This document shows, one piece after another, positions 43,135-52,562 of a stretch of DNA of 64,000 nt. Numbering within the stretch: the stretch's first letter is position 1; each line of letters starts with the position of its first letter. The notes under the pieces were generated by a model that made no database searches, had not been told where the DNA came from, and saw only the letters and a list, made by a program, of their open reading frames with translations. This stretch comes from Ilyomonas sp965219515 (GTDB lineage Bacteria; Bacteroidota; Bacteroidia; Chitinophagales; Chitinophagaceae). The stretch lies in contig OZ244776.1 in the NCBI GenBank assembly GCA_965219515.1, positions 4,464,001 through 4,528,000 of the forward strand, given 5' to 3'. Made by a program: the position numbers and the translations under genes.

Positions 43135-46100
43135 ATGTCAGACAAAGGAAGTGTTTTTCAAAAGGGAGGTGGAGGAACAAATTTTGAGCAGTACATTCAA
43201 ACAGCATTTCTTACAACTCTTATTGTACATGGTAATGTTCCTTGTTTCCCTGCAAGTGAACTTATTGAAGTCGCGTTTCAGGTAACTAACCGAGGTTATC
43301 AAACAGACGACCTTTTAGCGATTGCCAAATCTAATACCGGACAACATCGCTTATTAATTCAAGCCAAATACAATATTTCATTCACTGTTGATAATGATCT
43401 TTTTAAAGAGGTGATTAATGCTTTTTGGAAAGATTACAACAATTCGACTGTTTTTGATAGGAAAAGGGATAAATTAATAGTTGTAAAAAGTGGTATGACG
43501 AAGGATGAAAGAAATCATCTCAAATCACTTTTTAATTGGGCTGTAACTCATTCATCGGAAACAGACTTTATAAGTGAAGTAGAAAGAATTAAAGCTAAAA
43601 ACGAACGCCTTGATGTATTTAGACAATTATTGAAAGTCGCAAATAACGATATTGCTCTTACAGACAAAGAGCTGTGGGAGTTCCTGAAATGTGTTGACGT
43701 TTTAGAATATGACTTTCTTAATCAAAGTAGCGTGGATGAAACATATTTTCTCAATCTAATCAAGCTTAGTAAAGACATTAATTCTTCCGCAACAGAAAAA
43801 GAAATATGGGATAGCATATTTGCATATGCTGCAAGGCTTAATAAGGATGGTGGTAGTGAGACAATTCATTCTATTACACAACAAGATTTTTTTAGACATT
43901 TTAAAATTGAAAAGCTTTCCGCGCATTATAAAGCTATCTCGAAATTAAAATCAGATAGTAGTGAGATTTTAAGACCAATTAAAACGACAATAGGGAAAGG
44001 CAAGTATGAACTCCATATCTCGAAACCAGTAGTAAGCGATAAAATTGCACAGTCAATTGGCAATCATCAAATAACGATTGTAACAGGCAAACCAGGTACA
44101 GGAAAGTCAGCAGAAGTAAAGGAAATATTGAATCATGAATTTTTGTCTGCAAGTGCCTTTGTTTTTAGAGCTGATCAATTTAACGCACCAACCATTTCCA
44201 ATGTTTTTTCAAGCCTAGGAGTACATGAAAGCATCAAAGATATTTTCTCATGCATGTCTCTAATACCCGATAAAATAATATTCATAGACAGTTTAGAAAA
44301 ACTATTAGAAGCTGATCCAGAATGTGCCTTCAAACAACTGTTGGCTCTATTAAAAGACTTTCCGGATATTAAGCTGATAGGTACCTCTAGAAAATATGCT
44401 ATTGATTTGATTATATTTAAATTCGGACTTGATAAAAACGAAATTGCGATAATTGATCTGCCTCAATTAGATGAAAAGGAATTACTTTTAATAGAGGGGC
44501 AGTTTCCGCAATTAAAAAATGTATTAAGAAACAATAAAATTGCGAAACTCATTCAAAGCCCTAAGTATCTTGACTTTCTATTATCATCTATCGATAGAAC
44601 AGGGGAGGATTATTCTCAAGTATCAACTATGGAGTTTAAAAATAAGCTATGGGATTCTTTAGTGTGTGATTCATCAAAAAAATTAAGAGGATTACCCGCT
44701 AAACGAGAAAAAGCATTTTTAGAAATCGCAGTAAAGCGGGCCAAGGAAATGACATTGTTTACTTCAATAGTTGATACTGATGAAGAGGCTGTCGATTGTT
44801 TAGAAAATGATGAGATTATTTTTCAAGAGAATGGAGTAAGAAAATACGCTCCTTCTCATGACATTCTCGAAGATTGGGCTTTATCAAAATATGTTTCTGC
44901 AAAATTTGATGAGCATTCCGACCCCAAAGACCTATTTGACAATTTAGGAAATGAGCCAGCAATTAGAAGAGCATTTCGTCTTTGGGTGGCAGATGAATTA
45001 TTGGAAAACTATAATGAAATTTACGATCTTATTGAAAAGGCGCTTACAGATAACACTATAGAAAAATATTGGGCAGACGAATTATTGATAGCTATTCTCA
45101 GGTCTGAAGATTGCAGCTCATTTTTCAATCGCTTCAAGAAAGATTTATTAAGCAATGAAGCTTTTTTACTGAGAAGATGTATTCATTTAGTTCGAACTGC
45201 TTGCAAAGAAACTTTTTCTTTTAATACAACGATTTTATTGCCTACAGGCTCCGGATGGACCGAAATCATTTTTTTTATCAAGGAAAATCTAACAGCATTG
45301 GATGATTTTCGACTCTTGATTTATAATCTGATTTATGAATGGGAATTCCGTTTATTATTTGATTCTGTAAATGAAGATGAAGCTATTGCAGTAAAGAATA
45401 TAGTTCTGCGTTATATTGATCAAGTTGAAAGTGACGACAAATTCTGGAATGAAAGGGAACAAGAAGAAAGAATTAAAGAATTAATCTTTTTGCTTTTCAA
45501 TTTAGCAAAATATGCAAGAGAAGAAATAGTGAAGCTAATTGATAAGGTTATAGTAATACAATATGATAAGAAAAATCGCGACCGTCAAGGCTTTTATAAA
45601 ATATTATTAGATTGTTGCTTATCAGGTTTGCGCAATAGTAATCTCATTAAAGAATGTCCTCATGAAATTATAAAATTAGCTTGGCAGGATTGGAAACTGC
45701 CGCCTCCTGAAGAACCATCAAAAGGAAGTATAGCTGCTTTAATTCATGCACCGCGATTAAGAGGTGATGATTGTTGGGGAATTAGAGATAAACATTCGTT
45801 TTTCCCTTCTGGAATCTATAAAATACCAATCTACAATCTTCTATTACATCATCCCTTTCTTGCTTTAAAATTTATTACTGAGTTTCTTAATTACTCAGTT
45901 GAATTTTATATAAATTCTGATTGCGATTACAAACATAGTTTTGATAAAGTTGATGTAATTCTTAATGATGGAGTTATTGTATCTCAATGGGCAGCATGGG
46001 AGCTTTGGGCTGCATACAGAGGAATAAGTGTAACTCATTGTTTGATTGAATCAATATTAATGAGTTTTGAAAAATACATGCTTGATTTAGCACAATCTAA

Positions 46101-48195
46101 AACAGCAATCAGTAAACAAAACATCCAATTCATTTTTGATTATCTATTTCGTAATAGTAATAATGTACTTACAACCGGAGTTTTGGTAAGTGTAGCTCTG
46201 GCATATCCAGAAGTTGTAGAAGAACAAATGGTTCCTTTACTTTCTGTAAGGGAATTTTATGAATGGGACTCAGCAAGGGTTATCCAAGAATCAGGAGCAT
46301 TTGCACCGATGGATAACCAAATTTCATTCGCCCAAGAAGAAAGGTATAAGTCAAACAAATTATCACATCGAACTAAATACTTTCAAGGCCTAAGCGACTT
46401 TGTTATTGATTATCAAATTAAGATAAGAACAGCAAATGAGAAAATTCATACTCTTTTTGATAAGCTATATAAATCGGTAGAAGATGGTGACATCTATTGG
46501 AAAAAGAAGCTAAGTGATATTGATGTAAGATCGTGGGAAGGCAAGATAGATGAAGAAAATAATCAAGTCGTATTTCAACCGAAATATGAAGATGACGTCA
46601 ACAATTTTATCGAATCTAATAAAAGTGAAGTTGAAGCTAACCGCATAACGATGAAGTGGGCTGGATTGATTTGGAATGCGCATGATAAAAAGGAGGCGAT
46701 TTCTTTCGAAACTTGGGTAGATGCATATGATTATTATCAAAATCCGCAAGTAGCCGATCCAATGTTTGACAGACCAATATCTCTGGCAATAATAGGTATA
46801 CGTGATTTTGATATTAGTCTTTCTAATGGGCAAAGAGAATGGTGTATAAACAAAATAATTACAGTATTGTCTATCATTCGTGATGATACCATAAATATGC
46901 GATATCACCTTAACAGGAATTATAACCTAATGGAAAAGGAGACGGCATTACAATCATTCCATTTGTTGTACCCCAAGCTAAAAGCCAAAAAAGAAAAAAT
47001 TTATTTACTAGGGCTTTTGTTAGATACATTAATTCTTCCGTTTGGCGATCATGAAATTAAAAAGAGTGTTGAGTATATAAGAACAATTTTTTTCCATGAG
47101 CTTCCATTAGAGGCTAACAGAATTTGGATTGCTCTTATTGATTATGCACGCTTTAAAAAATCCAATCAATTTTATTACGATGATCATGATCAAAATCGTT
47201 CATCGAAAGCAAAAGAAAAAGATAGAAAATTTATTCAAAAGTTGTTGAATCAGAAAGCTACTAAAGCGAATCTTGGTGATGTGAATATTAGTGATTATGA
47301 ACCACATTTACTATTCCGTGCTTTTCTTATTCTTCCGACAAACAGTTCGAAAGATTCATATCTACAATTTATAAAGGAGATTATATCAATCAGTATATCT
47401 GAATTACAAGTTGATGATGAATACAGTTATAGATCAAAACGAAAAAGAAAATTGGATTACAGCACTATTCTAGATTCTGAGTCCTTTTTAGCAGATATAC
47501 AGCTCAATGTAAATTTTCAAAGTGCTCGTGAAATATTAGATATACTGCTTGAGCCATTCTTAAAAGTAAGAGAGTATGATTTTTTTTACGCTAGAGATTT
47601 ACATGAATTCGTAAAAGGAGTCTTTGAATTTATGGTATTGAAGATATCTGATTTTGAGTTTGCAACTAATTTGCCGTCAAACCATCTTGAGCAATCCAAT
47701 CAATTTTGGCAACTCTGGGAATACTTATATGATGCCATCAATGCTTCATCAGAAAAGCCATTCATGGGAACTGTTCTTTTCAACGTTAGGTTTCTGCTTT
47801 TTGATTTGAACTGGAAACCATTGGAACGGCAATGGGAAGCTTTAAAAGATAAAAAGGATTTTTACTTCAGAATGATTCGAGAAAGCGGAGAGAACAATAT
47901 TGATACTATTATGAACGTGTTTTCGATAGTTGGCGAAAATGCTTTCTTGCCAGAAGGGTTGAGCTTAATTGTTGATTTAGCTAAGAAAAGACCAAGCAAA
48001 CAGACAATTTTAGTTAACCCATCTGGAGAACGATTTATCAAGAAGCTATTTTATAATCACATATCAATAATAAAGAAAAGTAAAAAGCTAACCAATGATT
48101 TTATTTGGTTACTTAATGTAATGACTGATTTAGGTTCCTCACTAGCGTATATGATTCGAGAAAATGTTATTACTTATAAGACAATACTAAATTAA
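43135..48195 (+). CDS. Nuclease-STAND NTPase protein, candidate Avs-like anti-phage defence
   Basis: This 1686-residue protein has three zones. Residues of about 1-180 look like a PD-(D/E)xK nuclease of the Cap4/Mrr (DUF4297) type: G-G-G-G-T-N-F-E (E18), Y-Q-T-D-D-L-L (D58/D59) and L-I-Q-A-K-Y (Q76, K78). Residues of about 300-420 are a STAND/AAA-like NTPase: Walker A G-K-P-G-T-G-K-S (318-325), Walker B I-I-F-I-D-S (381-386) and G-T-S-R-K-Y (415-420). The remaining roughly 1200 residues are mostly helical and could form the sensor. This nuclease-NTPase-sensor order is that of Avs-type anti-phage STAND proteins. It is a lone gene, AT-rich compared with the core genes, with three palindromes upstream. 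The architecture is seen directly, but the defence role is inferred. Confidence 0.82.
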   Translation: MSDKGSVFQKGGGGTNFEQYIQTAFLTTLIVHGNVPCFPASELIEVAFQVTNRGYQTDDLLAIAKSNTGQHRLLIQAKYNISFTVDNDLFKEVINAFWKDYNNSTVFDRKRDKLIVVKSGMTKDERNHLKSLFNWAVTHSSETDFISEVERIKAKNERLDVFRQLLKVANNDIALTDKELWEFLKCVDVLEYDFLNQSSVDETYFLNLIKLSKDINSSATEKEIWDSIFAYAARLNKDGGSETIHSITQQDFFRHFKIEKLSAHYKAISKLKSDSSEILRPIKTTIGKGKYELHISKPVVSDKIAQSIGNHQITIVTGKPGTGKSAEVKEILNHEFLSASAFVFRADQFNAPTISNVFSSLGVHESIKDIFSCMSLIPDKIIFIDSLEKLLEADPECAFKQLLALLKDFPDIKLIGTSRKYAIDLIIFKFGLDKNEIAIIDLPQLDEKELLLIEGQFPQLKNVLRNNKIAKLIQSPKYLDFLLSSIDRTGEDYSQVSTMEFKNKLWDSLVCDSSKKLRGLPAKREKAFLEIAVKRAKEMTLFTSIVDTDEEAVDCLENDEIIFQENGVRKYAPSHDILEDWALSKYVSAKFDEHSDPKDLFDNLGNEPAIRRAFRLWVADELLENYNEIYDLIEKALTDNTIEKYWADELLIAILRSEDCSSFFNRFKKDLLSNEAFLLRRCIHLVRTACKETFSFNTTILLPTGSGWTEIIFFIKENLTALDDFRLLIYNLIYEWEFRLLFDSVNEDEAIAVKNIVLRYIDQVESDDKFWNEREQEERIKELIFLLFNLAKYAREEIVKLIDKVIVIQYDKKNRDRQGFYKILLDCCLSGLRNSNLIKECPHEIIKLAWQDWKLPPPEEPSKGSIAALIHAPRLRGDDCWGIRDKHSFFPSGIYKIPIYNLLLHHPFLALKFITEFLNYSVEFYINSDCDYKHSFDKVDVILNDGVIVSQWAAWELWAAYRGISVTHCLIESILMSFEKYMLDLAQSKTAISKQNIQFIFDYLFRNSNNVLTTGVLVSVALAYPEVVEEQMVPLLSVREFYEWDSARVIQESGAFAPMDNQISFAQEERYKSNKLSHRTKYFQGLSDFVIDYQIKIRTANEKIHTLFDKLYKSVEDGDIYWKKKLSDIDVRSWEGKIDEENNQVVFQPKYEDDVNNFIESNKSEVEANRITMKWAGLIWNAHDKKEAISFETWVDAYDYYQNPQVADPMFDRPISLAIIGIRDFDISLSNGQREWCINKIITVLSIIRDDTINMRYHLNRNYNLMEKETALQSFHLLYPKLKAKKEKIYLLGLLLDTLILPFGDHEIKKSVEYIRTIFFHELPLEANRIWIALIDYARFKKSNQFYYDDHDQNRSSKAKEKDRKFIQKLLNQKATKANLGDVNISDYEPHLLFRAFLILPTNSSKDSYLQFIKEIISISISELQVDDEYSYRSKRKRKLDYSTILDSESFLADIQLNVNFQSAREILDILLEPFLKVREYDFFYARDLHEFVKGVFEFMVLKISDFEFATNLPSNHLEQSNQFWQLWEYLYDAINASSEKPFMGTVLFNVRFLLFDLNWKPLERQWEALKDKKDFYFRMIRESGENNIDTIMNVFSIVGENAFLPEGLSLIVDLAKKRPSKQTILVNPSGERFIKKLFYNHISIIKKSKKLTNDFIWLLNVMTDLGSSLAYMIRENVITYKTILN

Positions 48196-48463
48196 TTGGT
48201 AGCTTTTTACTGCAATATCTTACGGTCCCTTAACTCACCGTAGCTTATCAACGATAAAGCAGCTTGCACTCGGCGTATAGCTGTACCTACGCTGGTACTT
48301 CGAAAGTAGCTTTTAGCTACGATTTTGTGATTTTAAACCTACTCTAACTCAGCGAAGTCTATTCCACAGAGGACTTAGCGAATGTTTGCAGGTTCGATGG
48401 CTTTATCCTGAAGTTTATTCACCACAGAATAAAGACAGCAACGTAAAAGAATACCCCCATCAC
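48196..48463. other. Non-coding stretch after the nuclease-STAND gene
   Basis: No gene was recognised. The stretch has several short inverted repeats (for example GAAGTC near 48350) but no clear terminator. It leads into the first 46-bp repeat. Confidence 0.4.
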
Positions 48464-48509
48464 TCATCGTAGATTGCATCTACAATGGACTTCTGGTGTA
48501 GTTTTCAAC
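48464..48509 (+). repeat. 46-bp interspersed repeat, copy 1
   Basis: It matches 49072-49117 at 43 of 46 bases. It contains a small hairpin (GTAGAT-TGC-ATCTAC) and ends GTAGTTTTCAAC. The two copies flank the 119-residue orphan gene. A weaker, diverged copy may lie near 50036-50085. Confidence 0.75.
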
Positions 48510-48697
48510 TATCTTCTCTCCTTTCACTTCCCCACAATGTCTCCACCCCGAGACATTGTGGTTTCGCACCAGCAGCGTATCAAATAAGATTAAAGGATTT
48601 TGTTTTATACATTAATGGGATCATCAGAGTTCATCAGCACAAGGTCGCCGCTTCAGTAAGAATACGCTATCTTCAATTACATTTATGAAACCTGATT

Positions 48698-49057
48698 ATG
48701 ACATTTGAAGAATTAATAAAAAACCATTCGGCCGATGTAATCGAAAAATTAATAACCGAAGTATTGACGAACGATCCTGTTGACATACATTTTGATTTTT
48801 TAGAACAAGATCAATGGTCAATCATTACTACCCATCAGTATGAGGAAGATAAAGAGATATCATTGCGCCTGCACATGAACGACTATTACGATCTGTATTT
48901 TGGTTACTACAATGATGAAGATGAATTTATAGAAATTGTACAGCCGCTAACGGAAGAAGAAACAAAGATACTTCCGGTAAGATTACAGAAAGTGATGAAA
49001 AAAGTATTAGATGATGAACAAGGTATGCGTATTCCAAATAATTTTCTTTCCCGGTAA
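48698..49057 (+). CDS. Small acidic orphan protein
   Basis: This 119-residue acidic protein (M-T-F-E-E-L-I-K-N-H-S-A-D-V-I-E-K, then H-F-D-F-L-E-Q-D-Q-W-S-I-I-T-T-H-Q-Y, then Y-Y-D-L-Y-F-G-Y-Y-N-D-E-D-E-F) has no signal peptide or membrane segment. Its acidity and size recall immunity proteins of toxin systems, but no family was recognised. It lies between two copies of a 46-bp repeat, which suggests a cassette-like origin. Confidence 0.6.
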   Translation: MTFEELIKNHSADVIEKLITEVLTNDPVDIHFDFLEQDQWSIITTHQYEEDKEISLRLHMNDYYDLYFGYYNDEDEFIEIVQPLTEEETKILPVRLQKVMKKVLDDEQGMRIPNNFLSR

Positions 49058-49071
49058 ATTTCGTTCTTCAG

Positions 49072-49117
49072 TCATTGTAGATTGCATCCACAATGGACTT
49101 CTGATGTAGTTTTCAAC
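49072..49117 (+). repeat. 46-bp interspersed repeat, copy 2
   Basis: Second copy of the 48464-48509 repeat, with three mismatches. It lies between the 119-residue orphan gene and the MmcQ/YjbR gene. Confidence 0.75.
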
Positions 49118-49187
49118 AACTTTTTAGTGGCGTTAATCATTTTTTCTCACATCACATCCTGTTCTGCAAGCGTCACATACAACCCGA

Positions 49188-49216
49188 ACTAAGCAAAGCA
49201 TGTTACTTCGCTTAGT
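49188..49216. repeat. Hairpin (inverted repeat)
   Basis: ACTAAGCAAAG and CTTCGCTTAGT pair in 10 of 11 positions around a 7-nt loop. It lies in the non-coding stretch before the MmcQ/YjbR gene. It has no T-run, so it is not a clear terminator. Confidence 0.55.
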
Positions 49217-49439
49217 CATCTATCATCAAGTTGCAACTTATTTTAGCGTAAAGGATTTGCTGTCTAAACCAAAGAAATTATATGAGGCACAGCTACCAAT
49301 AGGTTTTCTATTTTGGCTCACATGTTTCACCTCATTATCAATAGTTCGTTTTATCTTTCCTCAAGTATTCGACTGACGAATGAAGAATATCAGCACGTCA
49401 AAAAGCTGAACAGTTAGTAGCCGCCTAAAAACGAAACAA

Positions 49440-49763
49440 ATGATTACAGAAGAAACATTTATAGAAATGGCGCTGTCATTCACAGGAACTTTGCAAACGC
49501 CACATTTTGAAAGAATAGGTTTTAAAGTGGCGGGGAAACGCATGTTTGCCACTTATTTATCAAAAAACAATACTGCAAATCTGTTCCTGGCAATTGAGGA
49601 GCAGGCGGTTTTTTGTCAGATAGATACTGTAAATATTTATCCGGTACTGAACAAATGGGGTGAAAAAGGAGCCACAACATTCGAACTCAATCAGGTTCCA
49701 AAAGAATTGATAATGGAAGCCTTGCTGTCAGCATATAAAGAAGTGGTAGCGCCAAAAAAGTAG
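49440..49763 (+). CDS. MmcQ/YjbR-family protein
   Basis: This 107-residue protein is of the MmcQ/YjbR family, small alpha/beta proteins with a CyaY-like fold often annotated as DNA-binding. Typical stretches are F-I-E-M-A-L-S-F-T-G-T-L-Q-T-P-H-F, then F-K-V-A-G-K-R-M-F-A-T-Y and the ending V-P-K-E-L-I-M-E-A-L-L-S-A-Y-K-E-V-V. Its cellular role is unclear in general. It sits in the same orphan stretch as the 119-residue protein. Confidence 0.85.
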   Translation: MITEETFIEMALSFTGTLQTPHFERIGFKVAGKRMFATYLSKNNTANLFLAIEEQAVFCQIDTVNIYPVLNKWGEKGATTFELNQVPKELIMEALLSAYKEVVAPKK

Positions 49764-50096
49764 TGTGAAAAAGTTCTTATTCCTGTATCAATGTTCTTTG
49801 CCAGTATCTATATTTTCTGGCAATGGATTTTTTTGTAAACAAGTTCATTATTAGCTAAGAACGATTGGTGTTTATGCAGTATAGAAGCTTTTTTGTTGCT
49901 ACTTTATTAAAGAAGAGAAATAGTCCAGTTTACTTACTTACCTATGAGTCTGCAACCCGTCATTAATATCCAAATGGTTCTCTAAAAAGTAAAATAATTT
50001 ACAGCGTAACTTTTTTCGAACTATCATCCTTATTCCAGCATGGATATTTCAACGATGGACGTTTAATGTAGTTACCAAACACTTTTCTGTTCCAAA
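49764..50096. other. Intergenic, no gene recognised
   Basis: No gene was seen. A weak copy of the 46-bp repeat may lie at its right edge (about 50036-50085, with GTAGTTACCAAAC), overlapping the region before the small membrane protein's stop. Confidence 0.4.
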
Positions 50097-50348
50097 TCAG
50101 CCCTTTTCGTGTTTATTCTCTTTATTACCAATGCTATCAATCAGCTTGCGGTATTCGTCCTGCCGCTTCTTATTACCACGCAGGATAAGAAAACAATCAA
50201 TCACGATGGCTACCCATAAACAGTATTTCACTACGTCTAAATCAAATCGGTCCCACACCCCGTTATGGTTTTTAATTATCACAAAACTAAAATAACTGCA
50301 GCAGGCTATCAGTAGCATTAAGGGTATCAGCAGGAGTATTTTTTTCAT
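50097..50348 (-). CDS. Small membrane protein
   Basis: This 83-residue protein has an N-terminal hydrophobic segment (I-L-L-L-I-P-L-M-L-L-I-A-C-C) that could be a signal or a membrane anchor. A second segment follows (Y-C-L-W-V-A-I-V-I-D-C-F-L-I-L). It ends in a charged tail (R-K-L-I-D-S-I-G-N-K-E-N-K-H-E-K-G). I placed the start at the ATG at 50348; a longer frame to 50396 is possible. No family was recognised. Confidence 0.5.
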   Translation of the reverse strand: MKKILLLIPLMLLIACCSYFSFVIIKNHNGVWDRFDLDVVKYCLWVAIVIDCFLILRGNKKRQDEYRKLIDSIGNKENKHEKG

Positions 50349-50565
50349 TGGAGAAACGTTATAAAGGTAGGTAACGAAAAAGAATACTGATTTCATAATA
50401 TTTTATATACTCCTTTCATAAAAAAGCGGAAAATTGAGTATGATTTATGAGCAGTCTGCAACGTCGGTTTCAATAAGTTCGGTATCCTGGTGATGCTATC
50501 GCTTATTTCCAAAGGAAATACAGAATCAATATTTTTTTAACCATCTGGCGAAAAAGGAGGAAGAA

Positions 50566-51129
50566 ATGGAAGGACTACTTCGGTTGCTAAACAACATTGC
50601 ACCACTATCTGAACCGTTGCAACGGCATCTCACGCAGATCATAAAAAGAAAAGTATTTAAAAAGCGTTCCTACCTGTTGCAGGAAGAACAGGTTTGTAAT
50701 CATATCTGTTACCTTGAAAGTGGTACGGTCAGGTGTTTTTACGATACCGATTCCAACGAAGTCAGCATCTGGTTTATGGACAAAGGAAACGTTATCATAT
50801 CTGTGGAAAGCTTCCTGTCACAAACCAAAAGCCACCAATACATCCAGGCGTTAGAAGATTGTATTGTCTGGTCATTGTCTTACAGCGAATTGCAGACAAT
50901 CTATATAAGGTTTCCCGAGTTCAATCTGCACCGGGCTGTGCTGCTTGAAAAATACTATATTGAAAGCGAGAAGCGGCAGCGGATGTTGTCGCTCAATACA
51001 GCAGCCGAACGCTATGCTTACCTCATGGAAACAAACCCGCAGCTTACATTGCAGTTACCCGCAAAATACATTGCCAGCTATCTCAATATTGATGAAGCCT
51101 ATTACAGTAAAATCAGAGCAAGGCAGTAA
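50566..51129 (+). CDS. Crp/Fnr-family transcription regulator
   Basis: This 187-residue regulator has an N-terminal cyclic-nucleotide-binding-like cupin (residues of about 30-110, with L-E-S-G-T-V-R-C-F-Y) and a C-terminal winged-helix HTH region (L-P-A-K-Y-I-A-S-Y-L-N-I-D-E-A-Y-Y-S-K-I-R-A-R-Q). It lacks the Cys residues of an oxygen sensor. An AGGAGG-like stretch before the ATG is an unusual Shine-Dalgarno match for Bacteroidetes. Its target is unknown; it lies just upstream of the lipoprotein and the tra region. Confidence 0.88.
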   Translation: MEGLLRLLNNIAPLSEPLQRHLTQIIKRKVFKKRSYLLQEEQVCNHICYLESGTVRCFYDTDSNEVSIWFMDKGNVIISVESFLSQTKSHQYIQALEDCIVWSLSYSELQTIYIRFPEFNLHRAVLLEKYYIESEKRQRMLSLNTAAERYAYLMETNPQLTLQLPAKYIASYLNIDEAYYSKIRARQ

Positions 51130-51228
51130 GGTTGGTTCTTGTCTTTTTACAAGGTAATTTCTTGTCATATTACAATCCGCTACTCTTGCTCATCCATCTA
51201 ATTTTACATCATCAAAAAGGAAACAAAA

Positions 51229-52542
51229 ATGAAACATTGGTTATTAACAGCATTGATTGGTTTATGTTTTTTCTCCTGCAAAAAAGAAATGGTGTTATCA
51301 GTTGAACGTTCGGCAATTACTGATAATGCGTTCTTTAAAAAAGTATGCTCACAACTTAGAGACAGTCTTTCTGTGAACGATTATGCAGGCATTGATAAGA
51401 ATCGGTTATTCAGGAGCAAAGACGCGCAAAGCGATGGCTGCTTTGTTAGAATCGCTTTTCTGAAGAAAGATATCGCCAATGACTTTATACTTTTAAAAAC
51501 GGACAGACTGGGAAATATCCGGCAGGGTAAAATCATTCACGTCAATAAAATCATTGAGAAAGGAAGCGAGAAAAGTTTATTGTTTCAGGGGCAGCTTGTT
51601 ATCAGCGCGCTTGGCAGAAATGGTGAGGTTAAGGTAGAGATTGTGAACGGGAAATTCAAACAAACAGTTGGCACAAATTCTTTGATGGCAGAAGAACCCG
51701 CCGGCGAACAGAATTTACCTGATGTGGTGGTTACTTCTTACTCTTCCGATGGCAGTTATACCGGAGACTGGTATTGGTACAATGGTTTCTATAATGATTA
51801 CGGGGGTGGCGGCACTTACACTTACGGTTATTCGGGCGGCGGCGGAAGTGGCTACAACAATAGTAACGAGAATAATGACAACACAATAAATATTGAAGTT
51901 GAGTCCAATGACGAAGAGCCGATCAAAGTGGAAGATTATGTTAAGTGCTTCAGTACTGTACCTGATGCAAATGCAACTTATAAAATTACCTTATTATCAG
52001 ACATACCGGTTAATGGCGATCCTTCCAAGATATTTGATTGGAGTACCAACTCACCGGGTCATAGTTTTATTGAATTAAATAAATCTGGCAGTGGCCAAAG
52101 CATACAACAAAATTTCGGATTCTATCCAGAAACAGGTTGGAAAGCTCCATTCAATGTTAATGTTGATAGCAAAATTGTTGACAATGCTGATCATGAATAC
52201 AATGCTTCCTTATCGCTGACAATCAATAGCAGTCAATTTCAGGCAACTTTAAATAAGATACAAGCTATTTCAGGCAACGATTATAACATTACGACATGGA
52301 ATTGTACAGATTTTGCATTGGCTATATTTAATGCTGCAAGTCCACAACCGCTTACCATTCCCAAATTTGCAATTCCAACATCTGAATATCCAATGCCAAC
52401 TACAGTAACTGTTTCCAATACACCACAAGGTTTGTATGAAGAAATTCAGTCGTTGCAGTCTTCGCACAATATATCATACGGCACTACTGAAATTCCTGGT
52501 ATCGCAGGGTATGCGGGTGAAAGTCATGGCAGTTGTAATTAA
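51229..52542 (+). CDS. Lipoprotein with permuted NlpC/P60-like C-terminus
   Basis: This 437-residue predicted lipoprotein (F-F-S-C-K-K-E) has a middle Tyr/Gly-rich low-complexity stretch (Y-G-Y-S-G-G-G-G-S-G-Y-N-N). The C-terminal part (residues of about 260-400) shows S-P-G-H-S-F-I-E-L followed far downstream by T-W-N-C-T-D-F-A, that is His then Cys, the circularly permuted order of NlpC/P60-type amidases such as DUF4105. It could cleave peptidoglycan or another amide bond, perhaps to help the neighbouring conjugation apparatus cross the cell wall. The enzyme call is inference from the two motifs. Confidence 0.6.
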   Translation: MKHWLLTALIGLCFFSCKKEMVLSVERSAITDNAFFKKVCSQLRDSLSVNDYAGIDKNRLFRSKDAQSDGCFVRIAFLKKDIANDFILLKTDRLGNIRQGKIIHVNKIIEKGSEKSLLFQGQLVISALGRNGEVKVEIVNGKFKQTVGTNSLMAEEPAGEQNLPDVVVTSYSSDGSYTGDWYWYNGFYNDYGGGGTYTYGYSGGGGSGYNNSNENNDNTINIEVESNDEEPIKVEDYVKCFSTVPDANATYKITLLSDIPVNGDPSKIFDWSTNSPGHSFIELNKSGSGQSIQQNFGFYPETGWKAPFNVNVDSKIVDNADHEYNASLSLTINSSQFQATLNKIQAISGNDYNITTWNCTDFALAIFNAASPQPLTIPKFAIPTSEYPMPTTVTVSNTPQGLYEEIQSLQSSHNISYGTTEIPGIAGYAGESHGSCN

Positions 52543-52562
52543 TCAACTTTAATTTAAATTGT

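Noticed and set aside
46510..46908. Minus-strand 132-codon frame inside the nuclease-STAND gene
   Set aside because: It is fully antisense to a well-supported gene with no domain of its own.
48464..50085. CRISPR array or integron attC array
   Set aside because: The repeats are 600-950 bp apart with genes between them, not spacers, and I saw no attC core pair, integrase or cas gene.
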